A stretch of 64,000 nucleotides of DNA from positions 620,001 through 684,000 of the forward strand of contig NZ_WLYK01000005.1 in NCBI RefSeq assembly GCF_009707545.1, given 5' to 3'. Position numbers and translations under genes: made by a program. The stretch comes from Nakamurella alba. GTDB taxonomy: Bacteria; Actinomycetota; Actinomycetes; Mycobacteriales; Nakamurellaceae. Position 1 is the stretch's first letter; every line of letters starts with the position of its first letter. Shown here one piece after another: positions 16,733-24,026 of the stretch. The notes beneath the pieces were generated by a model, which was not told the origin of the DNA, did no database searches, and was given only the letters and a program-made list of their open reading frames with translations.

Positions 16733-17827
16733 ATGCCCGTGGCCACCGATCGGGGTCGGGTCCCCGCCGTCGTGCGTGCCGCCGCTGTGCTGCAAGCGGT
16801 CTCCACCGCGGGTCGCCCGGTGGGCCTGGCCGAGCTCACCCTGGCCGTCGGTGCGCCGAAGAGCAGCGTGATGGGGGTGTGCCACGCGCTCACCGAGGAG
16901 CGGCTGCTGACCCGTGGGGCCGACGGCTCGTACATCCTCGGACCGCGGGTGCTCGAGTTCGGTTCGGCCGCCCGCGCCCAGCACCAGTCACTGCGCAGCA
17001 TCGGGTTCAGCTATCCGATCGACGAGCCGTTCTTCCGGGCGGAGATCAAGGCGCTGCGCGAGGAGACGTCGCGGATCGGGGCCACCGCGGACATCCGCTC
17101 GGCGGAGCTCGACACCGCGCGCCAGGTCTCCGATGTCGCCCGGTTCATCGCCGACGGCGTCGATCTGGTGCTGGTCGAGCCGGTCACCTCCGACGGGCTG
17201 CAGGAGGTGTTCGCGACCGCGCGGGCGGCCCGGATCCCGGTGGTCGCAGTGGGTTCCGCGACCATCGGTGCCGATGCCGTCGCCGCCACCGACAACACCA
17301 AGGCCGGTGCGCTGGCCGGCGCAGCACTGGTCCGGGTGCTCGGCGCGGAAGGGCGGATCGCCATCGTCGGTGGTACCCCGATCACCGCCAACGCCGACCG
17401 GGTGGCCGGCTTCCTGAGCGTCATCTCGGCGAACCCGGGACTGCGGGTGGTGGTCACCCGGTACGCCGGCCTGGACGAGATCTCCGGTGAGCGTGCCGCT
17501 CTCGAGCTGCTGGAGGAGGGTGCCGAGTTCGACGGCATGTTCGCCAGCAACGACCAGATCGCCCTCGGCGCGGCCGGCGTGCTCGCCGCGGCAGGGCGCG
17601 CCGTGCCGATCGTCTCGGTCGACGGCGGGCGGATGGCGATCGACCAGATCCTGGCCGGCGGCCCGCTGGCGGCCACGGCAGCACAGGACCCGGGTGGGCT
17701 GGTGCGCGCCGGGCTGGAGCTCGGCGCCGCGCTCTACGGCGGGCTCGGTGTCGGACGGCGCTCGGTCTACCTGCCGCCGCGGCTGATCGACACGCTGAAC
17801 GTGGGTGACTACCAGCCATGGGGCTAG
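16733..17827 (+). CDS. Chimeric regulator: IclR-type HTH fused to a periplasmic-binding-protein sensor
   Basis: About 364 aa. Residues 8-75 form an IclR-type winged helix (VPAVVRAAAVLQAVS, LAELTLAVGAPKSSVMGVCHAL, YILGPRVLEFG). From about residue 90 the protein changes to a type-I sugar-binding fold with the two-lobe layout of LacI/Peripla_BP_4 sensors (ADIRSAELDTARQ, GVDLVLVEPVTSDG, GRIAIVGGTPITANADR, FDGMFASNDQIALGAAGVL, VSVDGG). There is no signal peptide, so the sensor is cytoplasmic. Normal IclR proteins carry a GAF-like IclR domain and LacI proteins a different HTH, so the pairing is unusual. It is divergent from the ABC operon and probably senses the imported sugar. The ATG at 16733 fits the upstream GGAGAAAGG; a GTG at 16727 is possible. 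Confidence 0.8.
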   Translation: MPVATDRGRVPAVVRAAAVLQAVSTAGRPVGLAELTLAVGAPKSSVMGVCHALTEERLLTRGADGSYILGPRVLEFGSAARAQHQSLRSIGFSYPIDEPFFRAEIKALREETSRIGATADIRSAELDTARQVSDVARFIADGVDLVLVEPVTSDGLQEVFATARAARIPVVAVGSATIGADAVAATDNTKAGALAGAALVRVLGAEGRIAIVGGTPITANADRVAGFLSVISANPGLRVVVTRYAGLDEISGERAALELLEEGAEFDGMFASNDQIALGAAGVLAAAGRAVPIVSVDGGRMAIDQILAGGPLAATAAQDPGGLVRAGLELGAALYGGLGVGRRSVYLPPRLIDTLNVGDYQPWG

Positions 17828-18669
17828 ACGCATCCGCGGCGCCGACGGCCACCTCCGCAGCGCCGACGGCCACCTCCACGGCGTCGGCGACGGCCGCCAC
17901 GGCTGCTGCCGCATCCGTGACCGCGTCCACCGTCTCGACCGCTTCCCCCGCCGGACGGTCCGCGGCGCCGCGTACCCCGGCGGTGCACCGGGCGGTGACG
18001 GTGCTGGACGCCGTGTGGTCGGACCGCGCCCGTACTCCCGCCGCACTTGCCGGGACGCTGGGCCTGGCGAAGTCCTCGGTGGCCGATCTGCTCGGGACCC
18101 TGGAATCAGAAGGACTTCTCGCCCGGGCGGCGGAGGGCCGACTGCAGCTGGGCGGCAGGTGGGCGGCCTTCGCCGACCCGCGGGGTCGGGTGGACCGGCT
18201 GCTGCGCAGCTGCTCGCGCTTCCACGACCTGGACGGTCACACCCTCTCCGTCTCCGGGCTGGTCGGCACCCGGTCACTGTGCCTGGACGTCCGGCCCGGT
18301 CAGCTGCCGCTGCCACTGACACCGCGACCCGGGCAGTACACGGCGGCCGCCGGCTCCGCCGCCGCCGTGTCCCTGCTGTCCGCGCTCCCGGAGGCCGAAG
18401 CTGCGCGTGTGGTCGCGGATTTCGCTGCGTTCGAGGGCACCGGCGCGAGCGACCGGGAGGCCATCCTGGCACTGCGCCAGGAACGCAGACGCGGTACCGC
18501 ACTGCAGTTGAAGGTGGGCCGGTCGTTCCAGGTCGCCTGCGCCGACGCCGAGGGCCGGCTGGCGCTGACCGCCCACCTGCCGGACCGGCTCGACGACCCG
18601 GCCGAACTGCGGCGGATCTCCCGCGCAGTGCTGGCCGTGGTGGCCGACCTGCCGGACTCCGGCACCTGA
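17818..18669 (+). CDS. IclR-family transcriptional regulator
   Basis: A 283-aa protein overlapping the previous regulator by 10 bp. The first about 50 residues are an Ala/Thr/Ser low-complexity tail. It is followed by a winged helix (TPAVHRAVTVLDAVW, LGLAKSSVADLLGTLESEGLL) and a reduced IclR-like effector domain (SVSGLVGTRSLCLD, AAGSAAAVSLLSALPE, LALTAHLPD). Tight overlap implies coexpression of two regulators, which may act on the transport operon and on the dehydrogenase gene that follows. No ligand is evident. Confidence 0.75.
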   Translation: MGLDASAAPTATSAAPTATSTASATAATAAAASVTASTVSTASPAGRSAAPRTPAVHRAVTVLDAVWSDRARTPAALAGTLGLAKSSVADLLGTLESEGLLARAAEGRLQLGGRWAAFADPRGRVDRLLRSCSRFHDLDGHTLSVSGLVGTRSLCLDVRPGQLPLPLTPRPGQYTAAAGSAAAVSLLSALPEAEAARVVADFAAFEGTGASDREAILALRQERRRGTALQLKVGRSFQVACADAEGRLALTAHLPDRLDDPAELRRISRAVLAVVADLPDSGT

Positions 18670-18762
18670 ACCGCATTGCCCGGGCCTGCACGACCTGAAC
18701 CGCATCACCTGCACTCTGCACCGAACTGCAGCTCCACCCCGAAAAGTACTCAGGAGGAACAG

Positions 18763-19791
18763 ATGTCGACAGCAACAGCCGTCCCCGACACCATGCGCGC
18801 CGCAGTGCTGCTGGCCGCCGGTGAGGTCGAGATGCAGCAGCTTCCGGTCCCGACGCCGGCGCCCGACGAGGTGCTGATCCGCGTCGGGTCGGTCGGGGTC
18901 TGCGGATCCGACGTGCACTACTACAAGCACGGCCGGATCGGCCCGTTCGTCGTCGACTCGCCGCTGATCCTCGGGCACGAGTGCGGCGGCACCATCGTGG
19001 CGGTCGGTGCCGACGTCGACGCCGCGCGGATCGGGCAACGCGTGGCGATCGAGCCGCAGCGGCCCTGCCGGGTCTGTGCGCAGTGCAGTGCCGGCCGCTA
19101 CAACCTGTGCCCGGACATGAAGTTCTACGCCACCCCGCCGATCGACGGTTCCTTCTGCAAGTACGTCACCATCCAGGCCCCGTTCGCACATCCGGTGCCG
19201 GACAACCTGTCCGACGACGAGGTGGCACTGCTGGAGCCGCTGTCGGTCGGCATCGCGGCGAACCGCAAGGGCAATGTGATCCCCGGGTCCAAGGTGCTGA
19301 TCGCCGGCGGCGGCCCGATCGGTGTCATCGCCCTGCAGACCGCGCTGGCCTTCGGTGCCGCAGAGGTGGTGGTCAGCGATCCGGTCGCCGAGAGGCGTGA
19401 CCTGGCACTGACCTTCGGCGCGACCGGGGTGCTGGACGCGATCACCGAGCCGCCGGCCGAGGGCTACTTCGACGCCTTCCTGGACTGCTGCGGAATCCCG
19501 TCGGCGGTGGTGTCCGGGCTGGGCGCCCTGCGCGGGGCCGGCGCCGCAGTGCTGGTCGGCACCGGTTCGGACGAGATGAAGCTGCCGATCCCGACCATCC
19601 AGAACGGCGAGCTGATTGTCACCGGCATCTTCCGCTACACCGACACCTGGCCCGCCGCCATCCATCTCGTGGCCAGCGGCAAGGTCGATCTCAAGCGCCT
19701 GGTGACCGGGCACTTCACCCTCGAGGAATCCGCCGCGGCGCTCGAGTCCACCACCACGCCGGGTGCGTTGAAGTCCGTCGTGCGTCCCTGA
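18763..19791 (+). CDS. Zinc-dependent polyol dehydrogenase (sorbitol/xylitol dehydrogenase-like MDR)
   Basis: A 342-aa medium-chain dehydrogenase. The catalytic zinc ligands are Cys in GVCGSDVHYY, the His-Glu pair in LGHECGG and a Glu in LLEPLSV. The structural zinc loop is PCRVCAQCSAGRYNLC, the NAD motif GGGPIGV. The HYYKHGRIG segment is typical of sorbitol/xylitol dehydrogenases. AGGAGG lies 5 nt before the ATG. Together with the SDR and the mannitol-type enzyme it gives this regulon three different polyol oxidoreductases. A terminator hairpin follows at 19799-19827. Confidence 0.88.
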   Translation: MSTATAVPDTMRAAVLLAAGEVEMQQLPVPTPAPDEVLIRVGSVGVCGSDVHYYKHGRIGPFVVDSPLILGHECGGTIVAVGADVDAARIGQRVAIEPQRPCRVCAQCSAGRYNLCPDMKFYATPPIDGSFCKYVTIQAPFAHPVPDNLSDDEVALLEPLSVGIAANRKGNVIPGSKVLIAGGGPIGVIALQTALAFGAAEVVVSDPVAERRDLALTFGATGVLDAITEPPAEGYFDAFLDCCGIPSAVVSGLGALRGAGAAVLVGTGSDEMKLPIPTIQNGELIVTGIFRYTDTWPAAIHLVASGKVDLKRLVTGHFTLEESAAALESTTTPGALKSVVRP

Positions 19792-19798
19792 ATCGTCG

Positions 19799-19827
19799 CG
19801 CCCGCGGCCTTTCGTGGGCCGCGGGCG
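19799..19827 (+). terminator. Rho-independent-type hairpin after the polyol dehydrogenase
   Basis: A perfect 11-bp stem (CGCCCGCGGCC with GGCCGCGGGCG) with a 7-nt loop starts 8 bp after the stop codon. It is the strong GC-rich form common in actinobacteria, without a T-tail. Confidence 0.7.
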
Positions 19828-20009
19828 GGGTCGCGGCATTCCTGACGAGTGCGATGCCGGTGGACTTCTGCCGTCAGGCCTCGGAGCTTCAGCGACGGTA
19901 GTCCACGGGCCGGCGACATGATCGAGTGACGTCGGGGGTGCTCTCCGGGCTCTGCAGCACTGTGCCCGGACCGGGCTTCCGGTGGTCGGTGGCGGCGAGG
20001 GCGCCGACC

Positions 20010-20699
20010 TCAGTCCTTGGCGAGGCGGCTGCGGGCGGTGGACCCGTTCGGCGGGATGCGGGCCGCGGTCTTGCCGATCCGGCGGGTGGACCAGGCGTCG
20101 CCGATCCCGCCCACCGCGCCGCCGAGCAGCGGGATGCGCCGGGCGACGAAGGACGCCAGCCGCTTCCCGCCGGCGGCGGCGATGAGCTCGGCCGTCACCG
20201 CGCGCGAGATCGCCTCGCCCAACACCGGATCCGTGCCGACCGAGGCCAGGGTGACGGCGTCGACCGGACGCTTCAGCTTCTTGGACAACGCCTTGAGGTT
20301 GTCGTCGGAGAGCAGGCAGAGCAGCGCCGCGTCCCGGGTCCCCGGCTGGTCCAGCGCGTAGCCGCGCAGGTGCAGGATGCCGGCGGCGAGATGGCACTGC
20401 AGCAGTGCGATCCCGGCGATGTTCGCCGGGATGCCGATGGCCACGGAGACCAGGCCGCCGACGTTGGTGAGGAAGCCCTCGGCCGCGGCCAGCCGGACGT
20501 GCATGGTGGTCAGCGACTCGATCGCCTTGCCGGCCTCGCCGCCGGCGGCCTTGAGCTTGGCGTCCGCGCTCTTCGCCGCGCCGGGGATGCCGGGCACGCC
20601 GTCGATCGCCCGCTCCAGCAGCACCCGGACGGTGCGGCCGGTGACCGACGGCGCCACCCGCTTCGCGACCTCGCTGCCGACGGTTCCGGCGATGCCCAT
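20010..20699 (-). CDS. EcsC family protein
   Basis: A 229-aa protein with the layout of the EcsC family: an amphipathic Ala-rich N-terminal helix region, a central hydrophobic hairpin (GGLVSVAIGIPANIAGIALLQ, about residues 90-112), and a C-terminal glycine-rich hydrophobic part (IPLLGGAVGGIGDAWSTRRIG) that probably inserts in or lies on the membrane. EcsC itself is of unknown biochemistry in Bacillus, linked to an ABC transporter, which is absent here. CAGGAG precedes the ATG. The phosphodiesterase gene lies 19 bp upstream on the same strand. Confidence 0.8.
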   Translation of the reverse strand: MGIAGTVGSEVAKRVAPSVTGRTVRVLLERAIDGVPGIPGAAKSADAKLKAAGGEAGKAIESLTTMHVRLAAAEGFLTNVGGLVSVAIGIPANIAGIALLQCHLAAGILHLRGYALDQPGTRDAALLCLLSDDNLKALSKKLKRPVDAVTLASVGTDPVLGEAISRAVTAELIAAAGGKRLASFVARRIPLLGGAVGGIGDAWSTRRIGKTAARIPPNGSTARSRLAKD

Positions 20700-20718
20700 G
20701 CTGTGCTCCTGCTCCCGG

Positions 20719-21213
20719 TCAGCTGACCTGTACGAGTGTGGTGTCGATCAGGTACCCGTCCCGGACCTCGATCAGACCCATGGTGCCGTGCGGTTGCCGG
20801 CGCTTGTCGGTCGGCGAGCCGGGGTTGAAGAGATGGACGCCGTCCGGGTCCGGTTGGTCCAGCGGGATGTGCGAGTGGCCGAAGATCACCAGCGCGGTGG
20901 CGGGGAAGCGGCGGTGCATGCGGGCCGACCGGCCCTGCTTCTGCCCGCTGTCGTGGATCATCGCGACCGGGAGCCCGGCCAGCTCGCCCTCCCATGACTC
21001 CGTCGCGCCCCACGCCCGGACGTCGTCGCCGTCGTTGTTCCCGGCCACCGCGGTCACCGGCGCGAATGCGGCCAGCTCGTCGAGCACCGACGGCAGGCAG
21101 ACATCGCCCGCGTGCAGGATCAGGTCGACGTCGGTCAGCTGCTCGGCGACCCGGGGCGGGCAGGCCTTCCAGAACCGGGGTGCGTGGGTGTCGGAGAGCA
21201 CGGCGATCCTCAC
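20719..21213 (-). CDS. YfcE/MJ0936-type metallophosphoesterase
   Basis: A 164-aa calcineurin-like phosphoesterase. The metal-binding motifs are present in order: LSDTHAP (D-x-H), HAGDVC (GD), AGNNDGDD (GNxD), MIHDSG (usual HG region) and FGHSHIP (GHSH). This size matches YfcE-type phosphodiesterases that act on small phosphodiester model substrates; the physiological substrate is unknown. The GTG at 21213 places the first strand RIAVLSDTHA at the N-terminus and GGGGAAG precedes it. It is probably cotranscribed with the EcsC gene. Confidence 0.85.
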   Translation of the reverse strand: MRIAVLSDTHAPRFWKACPPRVAEQLTDVDLILHAGDVCLPSVLDELAAFAPVTAVAGNNDGDDVRAWGATESWEGELAGLPVAMIHDSGQKQGRSARMHRRFPATALVIFGHSHIPLDQPDPDGVHLFNPGSPTDKRRQPHGTMGLIEVRDGYLIDTTLVQVS

Positions 21214-21424
21214 CGCGCCATTCTTCCCCCGGTTCCGGGTCCCTGTCGGTCCTGCCCGACCCTGGTGCGGCTTGGCGCCGACAGGCTGCGTCTCGTCCCG
21301 CTTCGGCGCCGGCTCGGACCCGGCCCGGCACCCGTGCCTGTGTGCGGCGGGGGTCCGCGGGGAACCGTGAGTCGACGGACGGCCGCGCGCCCCGTGGGCG
21401 ATGCGGCCCTGGAAGGAGTGGGTC

Positions 21425-21835
21425 ATGAGCGAGAACGACAGCCCGGCCGGGGCGGAGCAGAAGGCCGCGAAGACCGAGGACTACGTGGGTGTACCGGTCA
21501 GCGACGCCGAGCTGGGCGAGGTGTGGACCACCGACGGTGCTGTGGAGGGCGGATCCGCGTCCGGTGCTCCGGTCGATGATGGTGCTGCCGCAGGAGAAGT
21601 CGCTGCAGGTGGTGATGGTGCCGGGGATCCGGGTGAGCCGGTCGACCCGCAGGAGTCGTCGACTGCCGAGATCGTGACCGACACCGCGCCGGCGCCGGCG
21701 GAGACCCCGACCGCCGAGGGTGAGGTCGACCCGGACACCCCGACCCAGGAGGGCGAGGAGGGCACCGCCGCCGACACCGCCGAGGAGACCGGCGGGCCGA
21801 CCGACGATCCGGAGCCGTCCGAGCCGACGGGCTGA
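21425..21835 (+). CDS. Small acidic low-complexity protein, unknown function
   Basis: A 136-aa, strongly acidic protein rich in Glu, Asp, Ala, Gly, Thr and Pro. The first about 35 residues (SENDSPAGAEQKAAKTEDYV, then VPVSDAELGEVWTTDG) look folded, and the rest is a disordered acidic tail. GGAAGGAG sits upstream of the ATG, which supports a real gene. There are no known domains, signal or membrane segments. The stop codon lies inside the first unit of the 95-bp tandem repeat described separately. Confidence 0.6.
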   Translation: MSENDSPAGAEQKAAKTEDYVGVPVSDAELGEVWTTDGAVEGGSASGAPVDDGAAAGEVAAGGDGAGDPGEPVDPQESSTAEIVTDTAPAPAETPTAEGEVDPDTPTQEGEEGTAADTAEETGGPTDDPEPSEPTG

Positions 21836-22100
21836 TCCCGCGCGAGCGACCGCGCAGTCTCCTGGATCCGGAGGTGATGGCCGCCGGCCGTCCGAGGAGA
21901 TCGGCCGGGCCGTCCGAACCCACAGGCTGATTCCGCGACGACGACCGCCCAATCTCATGAATCCGGAGGTGACGGCCGCCGGCCGCGTAGAGGAGATCGG
22001 CCGGGCCGACCGACCCCACAGGCTGATTCCGCGACGACCGCGGATCCGGGTTGCCTCCTGGATCCGGACGAGGTGGCCACCGGCCTCGCGGACCAGCGAC
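21825..22100. repeat. 95-bp tandem repeat, three diverged copies, starting at a stop codon
   Basis: The block beginning GGCTGATTCCGCGACGA recurs with GCTGA at 21831, 21926 and 22022, a period of 95-96 bp. Each copy contains TGGATCCGGAGGTG-like and GAGATCGGCCGGGCCG segments; the third is the most diverged. The TGA of the acidic-protein gene is part of copy 1. No coding signal is seen across the 424-bp gap before the next gene. Confidence 0.8.
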
Positions 22101-22259
22101 CCTCCCGGTAGGGCGGTCCATGCACCGTCATCAACGTCATCTCAGCGGAAGAGGCCTCATCCGGGCAGGTCAGCGAGCCATCGATCGCAGCCGCCCAACA
22201 CTCACCGACGAACCCGGTAGGATGTTGGAGACACGTCAACAATCGGCTGAGGAGATGTC

Positions 22260-23294
22260 GTGGGTAAGTCGCTGGAGCTGGGCATCGACACGTTCGGCGA
22301 CGTCACGCTGGACGCCGACGGCGAGCGGGTGCCGCAGCCGCAGGTGATCCGGAACCTGGTCGAGCAGGCGGTGCTGGCCGATCAGGTCGGTCTGGATTTC
22401 ATCGGCGTCGGCGAGCACCACCGCAAGGACTTCGCCGTGTCCGCGCCCGACGTCGTGCTCGCGACCATCGCCGGCCGCACCGAGCGGATTCGGCTCGGGT
22501 CCGCGGTCACCGTGCTCTCCAGTGACGACCCGGTCCGGGTGTTCCAGCGCTTCGCCACCCTGGATGCGCTGTCCAACGGTCGGGCCGAGGTGATCCTCGG
22601 ACGCGGCTCCTTCACCGAGTCGTTCCCGCTGTTCGGCTTCGAGCTCTCCGACTACAACACGCTCTTCGAGGAGAAGGTCGCGCTGTTCGCCGAGCTGCGG
22701 TCGGAGGGAGCGGTCACCTGGGAGGGCACCACCCGGTCCGCGCTCAAGGACCAGCACATCTTCCCGACCACCGAGTCCGGCGCGCTGCGCACCTGGCTGG
22801 GTGTCGGCGGCAGTCCGGAGTCCGTGGTCCGGACCGCGCACTACGGTTTCGGCCTGCTGCTCGCGGTGATCGGCGGCGAGCCCGAGCGGTTCCGCCCGTA
22901 CGTCGACCTCTTCCACCGCGCGCTTGGCGAGTTCGGCACCGGCCCGCAGCCGATCGGCATGCACTCGCCCGGTCACATCTCGGACACCGACGAGCAGGCC
23001 AAGGACGAACTTTGGCCGCACTACTTCGACATGATGTCGCGGCTCGGCCGCGAGCGGGGCTGGGCGCCGCCGACCCGGGCGCGCTTCGAGGCGGAGGCCG
23101 GTCCGGAGGGTGCGCTGCACGTCGGGTCACCGGAGACCGTCGCGACCAAGATCGCCCGCAACGCCAAGGCTCTCGAGCTCGACCGCTTCGATCTCAAGTA
23201 CTCCAACGGCACCCTGCCCCACCCGCAGTTGCTCCGCTCCATCGAGCTCTACGGCACGAAGGTCGCCCCGCGCGTCAGGGAACTGCTGGCCTGA
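22260..23294 (+). CDS. LLM-class flavin-dependent oxidoreductase
   Basis: A 344-aa bacterial luciferase-like monooxygenase fold (TIM barrel). Typical landmarks are LGIDTFGD, FIGVGEHHRKDFAVSAPDVV, RIRLGSAVTVLSSDDPVRVFQ, DALSNGRAEVILGRGSF and TWLGVGGSPESVVRTAHYG. These enzymes use FMN or F420 and act on diverse small molecules; no substrate can be inferred. The GTG start is preceded by GAGGAG. The stop codon is the first part of a 60-bp tandem repeat. Confidence 0.88.
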   Translation: MGKSLELGIDTFGDVTLDADGERVPQPQVIRNLVEQAVLADQVGLDFIGVGEHHRKDFAVSAPDVVLATIAGRTERIRLGSAVTVLSSDDPVRVFQRFATLDALSNGRAEVILGRGSFTESFPLFGFELSDYNTLFEEKVALFAELRSEGAVTWEGTTRSALKDQHIFPTTESGALRTWLGVGGSPESVVRTAHYGFGLLLAVIGGEPERFRPYVDLFHRALGEFGTGPQPIGMHSPGHISDTDEQAKDELWPHYFDMMSRLGRERGWAPPTRARFEAEAGPEGALHVGSPETVATKIARNAKALELDRFDLKYSNGTLPHPQLLRSIELYGTKVAPRVRELLA

Positions 23295-23545
23295 ACATGG
23301 CGGCCCGGGGGCCGCGGGTCGCTCGTCTTGTAGGGATCGCGCGTCCTGCGCTGAACATGGCGGCTGGCGCCGCGGGGTCGCTGGTCCCCGAAGAGATCGC
23401 GCGCCCTGCGCTGAACATGGCGAGCTGGCGCTCGCGGGTCGCTCGTCTTGTAGGGGATCGCGCGTCCTGCGCTTCTCGCCTCGTTCGTGCCTCTCTCCGG
23501 CTGCGATGCTCGGCCGCACGATCCCGACGAGCGACCATCTTCTTC
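23291..23545 (+). repeat. Repeat family R1, tandem array of 60-bp units (locus 1)
   Basis: CTGAACATGGCG recurs at 23291, 23351 and 23411, an exact 60-bp period; each copy continues with GCGGGTCGCT and ATCGCGC(G/C)TCCTGCG (variable between copies). A tail (GCTTCTCGC..., ending GATCCCGACGAGCGACC) follows copy 3. Copy 1 includes the TGA stop of the LLM gene. The same sequence recurs at 23872-24004 and, inverted, at 52030-52335. No reading frame is convincingly coding. Confidence 0.9.
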
Positions 23546-23592
23546 GTTGTTGGGCGCGAATTCCAACGTGTCTCGGGTACTGGTCCTGGATT

Positions 23593-23783
23593 GGGGACCG
23601 TTTCCATCGGCTGGCAATGGTTTCGGTCCCGGATCTTGGGTGTCGTGGCTGGATGCGGCCGGTCGGTGATTCCAGGCGGGACCGCGGTGGTTATCCCTCG
23701 GTGGCGCGGAATCTCGGCCTTGACTTTCTGATACCTGTGGATCGGGGATCATTTCCGTCGGCAGGCGATGGTTTCGGTCCCGG
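23593..23783 (+). repeat. Repeat family R2, two copies of the palindromic core (locus 1)
   Basis: Imperfectly palindromic cores at 23593-23633 and 23744-23783 have the form GGGGACC-TTTCC-TCG ... GGCAATGGTTTCGGTCCC, spaced 151 bp. The same core is found at 46.87-47.59 kb (five copies) and 60.8-61.0 kb (two copies). It lies between two R1 blocks, so the whole 23291-24026 gap is repeat DNA. Confidence 0.85.
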
Positions 23784-23871
23784 ATGTGGCATGTCGACCG
23801 GCTTGCACGGTCTGGACACTGCCGACAAGTCGCCGTTCATAGCGCCCGAGCACGAAACGAACGGTCGTCGG

Positions 23872-24004
23872 TCTGGACATGGCGAGCTGGCGCTCGCGGG
23901 TCGCTCGTCTTTGAGGGGATCGCGCGTCCTGCGCTTCTCGCACTCTGCTCGTACCTCGCGCCGTGCTGCGATGCTCGACCGCACGATCCCGACGAGCGAC
24001 CGGA
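23872..24004 (+). repeat. Repeat family R1, single full unit with tail (locus 2)
   Basis: The block GACATGGCGAGCTGGCGCTC onward is almost identical to copy 3 of locus 1 over about 60 bp. It continues into the same tail, ending GATCCCGACGAGCGACC. It ends 22 bp before the stop codon of the leucyl aminopeptidase gene on the minus strand. Confidence 0.88.
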
Positions 24005-24026
24005 CGTTGTCGCCCCGGCCGCCATG

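Noticed and set aside
22236-23120. 294-aa minus-strand frame opposite the LLM gene
   Set aside because: It has a shadow composition, and the plus-strand product matches the LLM family from end to end.
23291-24026. Insertion sequence remnant
   Set aside because: No transposase fragment, terminal inverted repeats or target duplication could be found; the structure is purely tandem and palindromic repeats.
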